A stretch of DNA of 61,816 bases from Bacteroidaceae bacterium. GTDB taxonomy: Bacteria > Bacteroidota > Bacteroidia > Bacteroidales > Bacteroidaceae. Shown in pieces: positions 28,633 to 37,459 of the stretch (the first letter of the stretch is position 1; each line of letters starts with the position of its first letter). The stretch lies in assembly GCA_017503065.1 (NCBI GenBank), contig JAFVTT010000037.1, positions 1-61,816 of the forward strand, in the 5' to 3' direction. A program made the position numbers and the translations under genes. The notes beneath the pieces are model-generated. The model saw only the letters and a program-made list of their open reading frames with translations. It searched no databases and had not been told where the DNA came from.

Positions 28633-28709
28633 ACTCGGAGTATTCAGAAAACTCGGAGTATTCGGAGTATTCAGAGTATTCAGAGTATTCGGAGAACTCA
28701 GAGAACTCG
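28633..28709. repeat. 9-nt array, units GAGTATTCA / GAGTATTCG / GAGAACTCA
   Basis: About eight units of 9 nt between murF-alr and the cyclophilin gene, 18 nt after the murF-alr stop. Related arrays: 33853-33892, 43019-43062 and 46650-46680. Confidence 0.92.
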
Positions 28710-28727
28710 TTAAACCTTAAACGACAA

Positions 28728-31022
28728 TCACTCACTATAATACACCCTCTTCACACGGGAGGACACGGAGGTGAGTATCTCATAGGGTATGGTGTCCACC
28801 TTGGCGGCAAGGATGCTGGGCGAGAGTTCCGCACCGAAGAGGATGACCTGGTCGCCCTCCTGCGCCTCGGGGATGTCCGTTACGTCTATCATGCAGACGT
28901 CCATGCAGATGTTGCCCACATAGGGGACCTTCTGCCCGTGCACCAGGCAATAGGCACGGCCACGGCCGAAGAGGCGGTCCCATCCGTCGGCATACCCTAT
29001 GGGAATGGCGGCTATGCGCGAATCCCTTGCCAGTTCCCCACGACGGCTGTAGCCCACGGTTTCGCTGGCGGGAACGTCGTGAATCTGCAGGATGGTGGTC
29101 TTCAGCGTGGAGACATTGGAGAGGAGGTCATTGTTGCGGGAATTGATGCCATAAAGTCCGAGGCCCAGGCGCACCATGTCCATCTGCCTTTCGGGGAAAT
29201 GCTCTATGCCGGCACTGTTGCACATGTGCCTGAGAATATGATGCGGAAAGGCGGCCTGCAGGGCATCGGCACCGAGGAGATAACGGCGGTACTGCTCGGC
29301 GGAGAAGGAATCGAAGCCGTCGTCGTCGCTTCCCACAAAGTGGGAGAAGACAGAACGCGGTATGAGTGCCGTCTGCGAGCGCAGGCGGCGGATAAGAGCG
29401 GGCATGTCCTTCTCGGGGTCGAAGCCCAGGCGGTGCATGCCCGTATCTAACTTTATATGTATGGGCATGGCGGTTATTCCGGCACGCTCGGCAGCATGGA
29501 TGAGGGCGTCCAGCAGGCGGAAACTATACACCTCAGGTTCCAGGTTGTACTCGAAGAGGGTGTTGAAACTGGTCATCTCTGGATTCATCACCATGATGTT
29601 CTTCGTTATGCCGTTGGCACGGAGCAGGGCTCCCTCATCGGCAACGGCAACGGCCAGATATCCCACCTGTTCCTGACTCTGCAGGGTCTTCGCCACCTCC
29701 ACGGCACCGGCGCCGTAGGCATCGGCCTTGACCATGCAGATGACGCGCGTCTGTGGATTGAGGAAGGAGCGGTAATAGTTGAGGTTCTCCACCACGGCCC
29801 CGAGGTTCACCTCCAGGATGGTTTCGTGCACCTTCTGTTCGAGCGCTTCGGTGATGGCATCGAAGTGGAAGGAGCGTGCCCCCTTGATGAGCACCAGGCT
29901 GTCGCGCAGATTGCGGAACTCCTGGCTCTGCATGAACTCCTCGGTGGTGGAGAAGAAGGAGCATCGTGCATCCAGACGGGCGAAGCACGAGGCACATGCC
30001 TGGATCTCCGCACCTATGGCCATAAGGCGTTCAAGTCCACGCTTCTCCACCAGACGGGCAACGTGCGAATAGAGTTCGTGCGAAGGCGTACCGCTCTGCA
30101 ATATGTCGCTGAGTATGAGCACACGCTGGCGCTCTGCCCTGTCGGGACGGCGGTTCATGAAGTCCAGGGCAATGTCCAGGCTGCTGAGGTCGCTGTTGTA
30201 GGTGTCGTTGATGAGCGTGCATCCGTGCCTGCCCTGCTTTACCTCCAGGCGCATGGCCACGGGTTCAAGCCTTTGCAGACGCTCCTGGATGACCTCCTCG
30301 CCCATGCCAAGATGACGGCATACACGGGCACAGAGATTGCGGTCGCGCTCCAGTGCGTCGGCCTCGTCCCCTGCCTCGAACACCACGGGGCAGTCCTTGA
30401 ACAGAAGCATCTTTTCCTGCCGTTTCTGCTCCATGCTCTGGAAGTTCTCCTGATGGGCAGGTCCCAAACCCGTGAACACGCCTATGGTGGGCTGGATGAT
30501 GCGCTGCAACGCCGCCATCTCGCCGGGGCGGCTGATGCCTGCCTCGAAGATGCCTATCTGCGAGTTGGAGTTGAGTCCCCACACGCTCAGGGGCACGCCT
30601 ATCTGAGAATTGTAACTGCGTGGCGAACGGGTCACGGCCATATCGGGCGAGAGCATCTGGTATAGCCACTCCTTAATCACGGTCTTTCCGTTGCTGCCAG
30701 TAATGCCTATGACAGGGATATCGTAGGACTCGCGGTGCCTCTCGGCCAGACGCTGGAGTGCGGTAAGGGTGTCCTGCACAAGCAGTTGCACCGCACCCGC
30801 CAGTCCCTCCTGGACGGAGTTTACCACGAAGGCACGCACACCGCGTTCGTAGAGGTCGCGGACATAACGGTGCCCGTCGCCACGGTCGGTGCGGATGGCA
30901 AAGAACAGGGTACTCTCCGGAAAACAAAGGCTGCGGCTGTCCGTCAGGAGCCACTCCACATCCACGCAGGCTTCTCCGCAAACCTGTGCGCCTATCATTG
31001 AGGCAATGGTATCTATTCGCAT
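28728..31022 (-). CDS. Bifunctional MurF ligase / alanine racemase
   Basis: A fusion of the ligase that adds D-Ala-D-Ala to UDP-MurNAc-tripeptide and the racemase that makes D-Ala, both cytoplasmic steps of peptidoglycan synthesis; this fusion is typical of Bacteroidetes. The start at 31022 gives 764 residues. The MurF half has the P-loop ITGSNGKT, the EAGISRPGEM and GPAHQENF motifs, and RLEPVAMRLEVKQG. The racemase half has VKADAYGAGA with the PLP lysine and AIPIGYADGW with RRGEL. Between VFEAGDE and the helix DRNLCARV, roughly 50-60 residues usual in this family are missing from the MurF central domain. The start overlaps the stop of the upstream GSCFA gene by 10 nt. Confidence 0.94.
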   Translation of the reverse strand: MRIDTIASMIGAQVCGEACVDVEWLLTDSRSLCFPESTLFFAIRTDRGDGHRYVRDLYERGVRAFVVNSVQEGLAGAVQLLVQDTLTALQRLAERHRESYDIPVIGITGSNGKTVIKEWLYQMLSPDMAVTRSPRSYNSQIGVPLSVWGLNSNSQIGIFEAGISRPGEMAALQRIIQPTIGVFTGLGPAHQENFQSMEQKRQEKMLLFKDCPVVFEAGDEADALERDRNLCARVCRHLGMGEEVIQERLQRLEPVAMRLEVKQGRHGCTLINDTYNSDLSSLDIALDFMNRRPDRAERQRVLILSDILQSGTPSHELYSHVARLVEKRGLERLMAIGAEIQACASCFARLDARCSFFSTTEEFMQSQEFRNLRDSLVLIKGARSFHFDAITEALEQKVHETILEVNLGAVVENLNYYRSFLNPQTRVICMVKADAYGAGAVEVAKTLQSQEQVGYLAVAVADEGALLRANGITKNIMVMNPEMTSFNTLFEYNLEPEVYSFRLLDALIHAAERAGITAMPIHIKLDTGMHRLGFDPEKDMPALIRRLRSQTALIPRSVFSHFVGSDDDGFDSFSAEQYRRYLLGADALQAAFPHHILRHMCNSAGIEHFPERQMDMVRLGLGLYGINSRNNDLLSNVSTLKTTILQIHDVPASETVGYSRRGELARDSRIAAIPIGYADGWDRLFGRGRAYCLVHGQKVPYVGNICMDVCMIDVTDIPEAQEGDQVILFGAELSPSILAAKVDTIPYEILTSVSSRVKRVYYSE

Positions 31023-31756
31023 AATCTGTTCCAAATAATGTCCACGGCCTCCGGCGAGGGGTGAAGTCCGTCGGGGGCATAGTATCTGTAGTCTCTCAGT
31101 TCGTCCATCATTATCTCGTATGACGGGAAATAGTCCACCCTTCCGGGATACCTGCGCACCATCTCGTCGATGGCAAGGAGCAGTGTGGCCTTGCTCAACT
31201 GGGAGCGGTGCCAGCCGTACTTGCGGTAGCGGTAGGGGCTCAGGGTGAAGGTAATCCGTATGTCGGGGTTCTTCGTGAAAAGGGCCTGCAAGGTCTCTTC
31301 CAGCACCTCGCACGTCTGCTGCAACGACAGACTATCCTCACGGAAAAGTCGGTCTGCCTGGCGCTGGCAGTTGCTCACCGCCATGCCGCTCTCCACCAGC
31401 CTGTAGCACACGTTGGTGCCGAGGGTCAGAAACAGGCGGCCGGCATGGCACAAGGCATCGCCCAAGGCACGGAAAGGCTCCTGCACCAAGGCACGGGCCT
31501 CATCCTCCGAGTCGGCTCGGAAACGGGTATTCGCCCACCAGCAACGCCATTCCTGCATGGTCTGGTCATGAAACATGGGCAAGGACTCCGCACCTCCGCA
31601 AAGGGCATGGCACACCGTGTTGCGTATGCTCTCGGGATTGAACAGAGTGCCCACAGGGTTGCAAAGGGCATGGTATCCCTCCGACTCCATACGCTCTCCC
31701 ATGTACTGCGAGAAGCACGACCCTAAAAGTACATATTTCTGTGTTTTGTCAAGCAT
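31013..31756 (-). CDS. GSCFA-domain protein
   Basis: A 247-residue protein of the GSCFA family, named for the motif seen here as [13 protein letters not shown] (residues 11-23). The conserved [14 protein letters not shown] follows. The family resembles SGNH/GDSL hydrolases and its substrate is not known. Usual members are near 320 residues; this one has almost no sequence before the motif. The start at 31756 has an unusually good Shine-Dalgarno (AGGAGG, 8 nt upstream). It heads the GSCFA-murF/alr-cyclophilin unit and overlaps murF-alr by 10 nt, which suggests translational coupling and perhaps an envelope role. Confidence 0.88.
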   Translation of the reverse strand: MLDKTQKYVLLGSCFSQYMGERMESEGYHALCNPVGTLFNPESIRNTVCHALCGGAESLPMFHDQTMQEWRCWWANTRFRADSEDEARALVQEPFRALGDALCHAGRLFLTLGTNVCYRLVESGMAVSNCQRQADRLFREDSLSLQQTCEVLEETLQALFTKNPDIRITFTLSPYRYRKYGWHRSQLSKATLLLAIDEMVRRYPGRVDYFPSYEIMMDELRDYRYYAPDGLHPSPEAVDIIWNRLCE

Positions 31757-31789
31757 GCACCAGCACCTCCTTTAATGCGGTTTACGATA

Positions 31790-31797
31790 CAAAGGTA
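31790..31797 (-). promoter_or_regulatory. Promoter -7 box of the GSCFA/murF-alr unit
   Basis: Minus-strand TACCTTTG, with a TTG at 31820-31822 (22-nt spacing) as a possible -33. It is 33 nt upstream of the ATG and divergent from the dxs promoter. Confidence 0.7.
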
Positions 31798-31840
31798 CAA
31801 AAATAAGGATAACTATGTCCAAGGATTGCGTATTTTTTTA

Positions 31841-31848
31841 TATCTTTG
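31841..31848 (+). promoter_or_regulatory. Promoter -7 box of dxs
   Basis: TATCTTTG lies 25 nt before the dxs ATG at 31874. No clear -33 element is at the usual distance. Confidence 0.6.
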
Positions 31849-31873
31849 CTCTGCAATAGTACATTCGCAAATT

Positions 31874-33829
31874 ATGGACATAAACGAGCAGAGCCTGCTT
31901 TCTAAGATAAACTTTCCCTCGGACCTGAGGAAACTGCCTTTGGAGGAGTTGCCCCGCCTGTGCCAGGAACTGCGTGAATTTCTCATTAACGAACTGAGCC
32001 GCAACCCCGGACACTTTGCCAGCAGTCTGGGAGTGGTGGAACTGACCGTTGCCCTGCACTATGTGTTCGACACACCCGAGGACCGCATCGTCTGGGACGT
32101 GGGACACCAGGCCTACGGACACAAGATACTGACCGGGCGCAAGGACGCTTTCCACACCAACCGCCACCTTGGAGGCATCAAACCCTTCCCCTCACCACAG
32201 GAGAGCGAATACGACACCACCACCTGCGGACATGCCTCGGTGAGCATATCGGCAGCCCTGGGTATGGCCGTAGCGGCCAAGAAGCAGGGTTCCGACCGTC
32301 ATGTCATAGCCGTCATAGGCGATGGCGCCATGAGCGGAGGTCTGGCCTTTGAGGGTCTGAACAATGCCGGCACCACGCCCAACAACATGCTCATCATCCT
32401 GAACGACAACAACATGAGCATAGACCGTGCCGTGGGAGGCATGAACTCATACCTGCACCACCTGCACACGAGCGGCACATACAACCGCTTCCGCAACCGT
32501 GCGGCACACAAACTGGCCGACTGGGGATGGCTTACGGAAAAGGGCAAGAAACGCATCATCCGACTGAACAACTCCATAAAGTCCTTCATACACAACCAGC
32601 ACAACATGTTCGAGGGCATAGACATCCGCTACTTCGGCCCTCAGGACGGACACGACGTCATATCCCTGGTGCAGACCTTGCGCAGCATAAAGGAAATGAG
32701 CGGCCCCCGACTCCTGCACATACACACGGAGAAAGGGCACGGCTACCAGCCTGCCGTGGAGGACCCCACCACCTTCCATGCACCTGGCAGGTTCGACCCC
32801 GAAACGGGAGAGCGCATCTGCAACAATGCCACACCCGACATGCCTCCACGCTATCAGGACGTGTTCGGAGAAACCCTGCTGGAGATGGCACGCCGGAACG
32901 ACCGCATAGTGGGCGTAACTCCTGCCATGCCTACTGGCTGCTCCATGAACATAATGATGAAGGAGATGCCCGACCGCTGCTTCGACGTGGGCATTGCCGA
33001 GGGACATGCCGTAACCTTCTCTGCCGGCATGGCAAAGGACGGACTGATTCCCGTGTGCAACATATACTCCAGTTTCGCCCAGCGTGCCTACGACAACATC
33101 ATCCACGACGTGGCCATCAGCCGTCTGCACGTTGTCCTCTGCCTGGACCGTGCGGGCATAGTCGGCGAGGACGGTCCCACCCACCATGGTGTCTTCGACT
33201 TGCCAAGCCTGCGCACCGTACCCAACCTGACCATAGCATCGCCCATGAACGAACCGGAATTGCGCCGGCTCATGTACACGGCCGCCGAGTGTCAGGACGG
33301 TCCCTTTGTAATAAGGTATCCGCGTGGCAACGGAGTAACTCCGCAATGGCATTGCCCACTGGAGGCCGTGGAGATTGGAAAGGGACGCCTGATAAGCGAG
33401 GGGAAGGCATCTGCCAATGCCAGGCCGGACACAGCCGTGCTGAGTCTCGGTCCCATCGGGAACACTGTGCAGGAGGCCATAGCCCTGATTTCAGACAGCG
33501 GAAAGGACACTCCCCTGCCTGCACATTACGACATGCGCTTCCTCAAACCCCTGGACACAGGCATCATGGAGGAGGTTGCCAGGAAGTACGACCACATTAT
33601 CACCGTGGAGGACGGGGCGCTGAACGGCGGCTTCGGTTCTGCCGTGCTGGAATGGCTGGCAGACAACGGCTACGCCAAACGTGTCACACGTCTGGGCATA
33701 CCCGACAGATTCATCGAGCATGGCAAACCTGCCGAACTCTACAACATCGTAGGACTGGACGCAGAAGGCATTGCCAAGACAATACAGGAACGGAAAACGG
33801 AAAACGGAAAAATGAGAAGTGAGAAATGA
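31874..33829 (+). CDS. dxs: 1-deoxy-D-xylulose-5-phosphate synthase
   Basis: Thiamine-diphosphate enzyme that condenses pyruvate and glyceraldehyde 3-phosphate, the first step of the MEP isoprenoid pathway. The ATG at 31874 gives 651 residues. Visible motifs are [15 protein letters not shown], the ThDP-binding [29 protein letters not shown] and the transketolase segment [15 protein letters not shown]. The final 11 residues ([11 protein letters not shown]) are encoded by the GGAAAACGG/GAGAA repeat that fills the downstream gap, so the stop codon itself is repeat-derived. The frame is open upstream to 31775, but that extension covers the promoter. trkA follows after 133 nt. Confidence 0.96.
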   Translation: MDINEQSLLSKINFPSDLRKLPLEELPRLCQELREFLINELSRNPGHFASSLGVVELTVALHYVFDTPEDRIVWDVGHQAYGHKILTGRKDAFHTNRHLGGIKPFPSPQESEYDTTTCGHASVSISAALGMAVAAKKQGSDRHVIAVIGDGAMSGGLAFEGLNNAGTTPNNMLIILNDNNMSIDRAVGGMNSYLHHLHTSGTYNRFRNRAAHKLADWGWLTEKGKKRIIRLNNSIKSFIHNQHNMFEGIDIRYFGPQDGHDVISLVQTLRSIKEMSGPRLLHIHTEKGHGYQPAVEDPTTFHAPGRFDPETGERICNNATPDMPPRYQDVFGETLLEMARRNDRIVGVTPAMPTGCSMNIMMKEMPDRCFDVGIAEGHAVTFSAGMAKDGLIPVCNIYSSFAQRAYDNIIHDVAISRLHVVLCLDRAGIVGEDGPTHHGVFDLPSLRTVPNLTIASPMNEPELRRLMYTAAECQDGPFVIRYPRGNGVTPQWHCPLEAVEIGKGRLISEGKASANARPDTAVLSLGPIGNTVQEAIALISDSGKDTPLPAHYDMRFLKPLDTGIMEEVARKYDHIITVEDGALNGGFGSAVLEWLADNGYAKRVTRLGIPDRFIEHGKPAELYNIVGLDAEGIAKTIQERKTENGKMRSEK

Positions 33830-33950
33830 GAAATGAGAACTGAGAACTGAGAACTCGGAGTATTCAGAGTATTCAGAGTACTCGAGTACTCGGACTTCCC
33901 CGCTCACCGCTCATCCGCTCACCGCTCACCGCCCATCCCCTCACCGTTAA
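33791..33950. repeat. Mosaic of four short repeat families after dxs
   Basis: CGGAAAA units (33791-33812) overlap the dxs 3' end. GAGAAATGA/GAGAACTGA units follow (33813-33852), then GAGTATTCA/GAGTACTCG units (33853-33892), then CGCTCACCGCTCATC-type units (33900-33945). All four families occur separately elsewhere in the window. Confidence 0.9.
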
Positions 33951-33962
33951 AACCAACCACAC

Positions 33963-35357
33963 ATGAAGATAATCATAGCAGGTGCAGGTGCCGTGGGTAC
34001 ACACCTTGCGGAACTTCTCTCGCAGGAGAACCACGACATAATCCTCATGGACGAGGATTCAAGCAAAACGGAAGATCTGGCCGCAGGAAACTACGACCTT
34101 CTCATCATGAACGCATCGCCCACAAGCATAAGCGGACTGAAAGAGGCCGGAGTGGCACACACCGACCTGTTCATTGCCGTAACGCCCGAGGAGACCAAGA
34201 ACATAACCTGTTGCATGCTGGCCCACACTCTGGGTGCCAAGAAGACCGTGGCGCGTGTGGACAACAGCGAATACACCACAGAGCATTACCGCGAAGTCTT
34301 CAAGCAAATGGGCATAGACTCGCTCGTCTATCCCGAGGAACTGGCTGCCACGGAAATCATTGACGGTCTGAAACGCTCTTGGGTACGCCAGTATTGGGAA
34401 GTTCATGGCGGCGCCCTGTGCCTCATGGGCATAAAACTTAGGCAGGAGGCCAATGAACTCTTCAACAAGCCCCTGAAGGACCTGTGCGGCTCCACTTCGC
34501 CCTTCCACATTGTAGCCATAAAGCGCGACGAGGCCACCATCATCCCCAACGGCAACACGGAGATGTACCAGGGGGACATTGCCTACTTCATGACCACACG
34601 CAAGCACATCCCGCTCATACGCAAGATTGTGGGAAAGGAAAACTATGCCGACGTGCACAAGGCCATGATTATGGGCGGTGGCGACATCACCGTCCACGTG
34701 GCACATGCCAAGCCCGACAACATCAGTCTGAAGATCATCGAACAGGACGAGGACCGTTGCCAGCAACTACTGGAACAACTGGACGACAGCGACACAATGA
34801 TAATCCATGGAGATGCCAGAGACACCGACCTGCTCATAGACGAGGGCATACGCGACGTACAGGGTTTTGCCGCCCTCACCAGAAATACTGAAAATAACAT
34901 CCTTGCCTGCCTGGCCGCCAAACGACTCGGGGTAAGGAAAACCGTGGCTCAGGTGGAAAACATGGACTACGTTGCAATGGCAGGCAAACTGGACATAGGC
35001 ACCATCGTCAACAAGAAAACCATAGCGGCAAGCCACATCTACCGTATGATGCTGGATACCGACGTGGCCAACATACGCCGACTGACCATCGCCGATGCCG
35101 ACATTGCCGAGTTCATCGCCGCAGAAGGAAGTCCCATAACCCGCAAGCCCATACGCGAGTTCCGCTTCCCCTCTGGCATCACCCTCGGAGGTCTGGTGCG
35201 GGACAATGTTGGCATGAGCATCGGCGGCAACACACAAATACAACCAGGCGACTGCGTGGTGGTATTCAGCAAATCCGGTCTGATACGCCAAATAGACAAT
35301 TACTTCGCACCTCCATCCTCAACAATAGAACGGATTGTTTCTGCATTGGGTGGGTAA
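33963..35357 (+). CDS. trkA: Trk potassium uptake regulator TrkA
   Basis: A 464-residue cytosolic NAD(H)-binding gating subunit of a Trk-type K+ transporter. It carries two RCK units: the first starts GAGAVGTHLAELL (residue 6 onward), the second at about residue 234 (IMGGGDITVHVA), each with a C-terminal RCK_C part. Length is usual. In Bacteroidales dxs, trkA and the membrane subunit trkH are often adjacent; here trkA is followed by a 9-nt repeat array and a convergent gene, with no trkH in the window. Confidence 0.94.
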   Translation: MKIIIAGAGAVGTHLAELLSQENHDIILMDEDSSKTEDLAAGNYDLLIMNASPTSISGLKEAGVAHTDLFIAVTPEETKNITCCMLAHTLGAKKTVARVDNSEYTTEHYREVFKQMGIDSLVYPEELAATEIIDGLKRSWVRQYWEVHGGALCLMGIKLRQEANELFNKPLKDLCGSTSPFHIVAIKRDEATIIPNGNTEMYQGDIAYFMTTRKHIPLIRKIVGKENYADVHKAMIMGGGDITVHVAHAKPDNISLKIIEQDEDRCQQLLEQLDDSDTMIIHGDARDTDLLIDEGIRDVQGFAALTRNTENNILACLAAKRLGVRKTVAQVENMDYVAMAGKLDIGTIVNKKTIAASHIYRMMLDTDVANIRRLTIADADIAEFIAAEGSPITRKPIREFRFPSGITLGGLVRDNVGMSIGGNTQIQPGDCVVVFSKSGLIRQIDNYFAPPSSTIERIVSALGG

Positions 35358-35394
35358 AAGTTAAAGGAAAGGTGAAAAGTGAGAATTGAGCGTC

Positions 35395-35447
35395 TTTAAG
35401 GACTTTAAGGACCCTAAGGACCTTAGAGACCCTAAAAACCCTAAGGG
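35395..35447. repeat. 9-nt array, units TTTAAGGAC / CCTAAGGAC
   Basis: About six 9-nt units between the convergent trkA and DUF4435 genes, abutting the latter's 3' end. Same family as 724-800. Confidence 0.9.
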
Positions 35448-35450
35448 AAT

Positions 35451-36473
35451 TCATCTTTCTGCTTTCTGTTCCCCGTTTTCCTTTCCGCCTTTCACCTCCT
35501 CCAACAACTGTCCTATGTCCCGGCGGAGCCATTGGTAGGGTTGGGACTGGCGGTAGGACATGCTCTTCTTCAAGGCATCTTCTATGGAAAGGCTGCTGTT
35601 GCGGTAACCGGAAAGTTCGTTCTGGCGCTGGATTTCGTGCATGGCAAGGGCGTTGATGTCCCTTTCCCTCTCGCGCCGCAACATATGGCAGATGGGATTG
35701 AGCAAAGGCAATACCACACCATCCTTCAGGCCGTGCCCCTGTATATATAAATAGGTATGTTCGGGAAGAAGGCCCATGCCAAGGAGTTCGTCCTTTAAGG
35801 GGGCATAGGTTTTCTTACCCTCGGGGAAGTGCTGGTGCAACCAGTTTATCTTCTTGTTAACACGTCGGCGCACATATTCCAGCGTGTCCTCGGGATTGCG
35901 GATGTTGGCCTCGTGGTAAGTGACGGTGTCCATGAAGTGCATGATGCCGAACTCGTTGTCACGGCCTCTGCGGTACACCCAGATGTTCCAGACGAACAGA
36001 GGCCACACTATCTTGCTGTACTCTTCCATGTATGCTTCCAGATTGAGCACCTCGCGGTCGTTCAATGTGGCTCGGGTGCATGCACGGTGCAGTCCCTCGG
36101 CATAGCAATGGTAGTTCTCTATGGCATATACATAGGTATGAAGCACGTACTTGTTGTTGCACAATTCCTTGCTCAACGGGGTTTTGCCCTGCAGGAGCCA
36201 GTCGTAGTCGGCGTCAACACAGGCAATCATATACGGACCGAGATTGTTCATCAGCGCCGTCTTCTTGCCTTTGCCCAGGGTGGTGCGAGAAGGTAGCATA
36301 ACCTCGAAACGAACCTTCTCCGTCTCGTATTCGTCCAGCACATCGCGCCAGAAAGTTATGTCGTCATAACTTTCCACATAGGCTACAATGCGGACTTGGG
36401 ACTTGTTTGGCTTAAGTCTGTTTGCCGCAGCAATGTATTCCGACGTTATGTTGCATACTAACCTTCTACCCAT
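35451..36473 (-). CDS. DUF4435 (TOPRIM-like) protein
   Basis: A 340-residue protein without signal peptide. AYVESYDDITFWRDVL (Glu34) and IACVDADYDWL (Asp87, Asp89, Asp91) together match the acidic Glu plus DxD pattern of TOPRIM folds, and YAIENYHCY (about 116-124) is the conserved DUF4435 motif. The family includes AriB, the toxic nuclease-like subunit of the PARIS anti-phage system, which works with an ATPase; an ATPase gene lies 61 nt upstream here. Activity in this protein is inferred only. Its last residues (GGKENGEQKAER) look repeat-derived, and the stop lies beside a 9-nt array. Confidence 0.82.
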   Translation of the reverse strand: MGRRLVCNITSEYIAAANRLKPNKSQVRIVAYVESYDDITFWRDVLDEYETEKVRFEVMLPSRTTLGKGKKTALMNNLGPYMIACVDADYDWLLQGKTPLSKELCNNKYVLHTYVYAIENYHCYAEGLHRACTRATLNDREVLNLEAYMEEYSKIVWPLFVWNIWVYRRGRDNEFGIMHFMDTVTYHEANIRNPEDTLEYVRRRVNKKINWLHQHFPEGKKTYAPLKDELLGMGLLPEHTYLYIQGHGLKDGVVLPLLNPICHMLRRERERDINALAMHEIQRQNELSGYRNSSLSIEDALKKSMSYRQSQPYQWLRRDIGQLLEEVKGGKENGEQKAER

Positions 36474-36534
36474 CCTTGCAAATAAAATAGAGAAACGGTG
36501 CTGGCGTTGGTCTTCAGTCCTGCAATAAACTATT

Positions 36535-37359
36535 CTACTCCTTTGGCTTGACGTCAGCGTTCACGATGTCCTCCACGTCCGTAACGCAATCAATCCATCC
36601 GTCCATTATCACTGCCGGCGAGTGTGTGGTGAGGATTATCTGCGCATTGGGGTTGAGGTCGCGTATCAATCCTATCAGCCTCTGCTGCCACTCCACATGC
36701 AGGGATATCTCAGGTTCGTCCATGAAGAGGGTGTAGGGTTGCTTGTCCTGCACCAATACGGTGAGCAGGATTATCAGCATCTGCTTCTCGCCACTGCTCA
36801 ACTGGTACGGAGTCAGATGCTCGCCATGCTGCACGAGGATTATCTCGTTGCTGGTGCGCAGGGCCGTCTTGCCGGTGTCAGCAAAGAGGGAGTCCACCAG
36901 GTCGTAGAAATGTTCTTTTTCTCCAGCTATCTCCTGAGCCATCCGTTGTGCATCGGGTACCTGTTCGGTGAAAAGGCGTACCATGCGGTTGGACATGTTC
37001 ACCTGATAGTCCAAGAAACGGCGTTGCAACTGGTAGAGTTGGAAGTCCAGTTCGCTATGCAGGCTTATGTCCGCCACCTTGGACAGGATGTCCTGGGAAA
37101 TGAGCGGACGGTCGAAGGAACGAATCACGTCAAACCTCACCTGTTCTGCATCTTCGGGTTCATAGGTCAGCGTCACTCCCTCTGTGGCCTTGGCCAGACG
37201 GTCAATGTTCAGCAGGTACTTCACCACCCTGTTCAGGATGGTGCTCTTTCCCACTCCGTTCACGCCACTGAGTATGTTTACGTCAGGACGCAGGTCCCAC
37301 ACCACATGATGGAGTCCCGACCAGAGAGAATCTATTTCTATGCGACTGATGTATGCCAT
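36535..37359 (-). CDS. SMC/ABC-like AAA ATPase paired with DUF4435
   Basis: A 274-residue cytosolic ATPase. Walker A is GVNGVGKST (residues 32-40), the ABC signature LSSGEKQM (about 186), Walker B LFMDEPEISLH (about 209) and the switch-like TTHSP (about 242). There is only a short insert between Walker A and the signature, so it has no long coiled coil. The layout matches AAA_15/AAA_21-type ATPases seen with OLD, AriB/DUF4435 and similar effectors, but it is shorter than AriA. It sits between a TIR-like gene (100 nt upstream, with a long hairpin in the gap) and the DUF4435 gene (61 nt downstream). The ATP-binding assignment is firm; a defence role is inference. Confidence 0.88.
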   Translation of the reverse strand: MAYISRIEIDSLWSGLHHVVWDLRPDVNILSGVNGVGKSTILNRVVKYLLNIDRLAKATEGVTLTYEPEDAEQVRFDVIRSFDRPLISQDILSKVADISLHSELDFQLYQLQRRFLDYQVNMSNRMVRLFTEQVPDAQRMAQEIAGEKEHFYDLVDSLFADTGKTALRTSNEIILVQHGEHLTPYQLSSGEKQMLIILLTVLVQDKQPYTLFMDEPEISLHVEWQQRLIGLIRDLNPNAQIILTTHSPAVIMDGWIDCVTDVEDIVNADVKPKE

Positions 37360-37373
37360 AAGCTATTAATTAA

Positions 37374-37451
37374 GGTGAAAACGGAAAACGGAAAACGGAA
37401 AACTGATTTGCTCTGATGTTTGGACTTCGTTTTCCGTTTTCCGTTTTCACC
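37374..37451. repeat. 23-bp perfect inverted repeat built from GGAAAAC units
   Basis: Left arm 37374-37396 (GGTGAAAACGG then GAAAAC-type units) and right arm 37429-37451 are exact reverse complements, with a 32-nt loop. The left side carries one extra unit up to 37403. It lies between the TIR-like and ATPase genes and could terminate or attenuate transcription between them. Confidence 0.95.
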
Positions 37452-37459
37452 TTTCCGTT

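Noticed and set aside
27960..30665. Long plus-strand open frames opposite the cyclophilin and murF-alr genes
   Set aside because: The minus-strand frames have clear cyclophilin, MurF and racemase motifs; the plus frames run through the repeat and have no family pattern.
32447..33822. Long frames on both strands overlapping dxs
   Set aside because: Dxs motifs are continuous in the chosen frame; the others have no signal.
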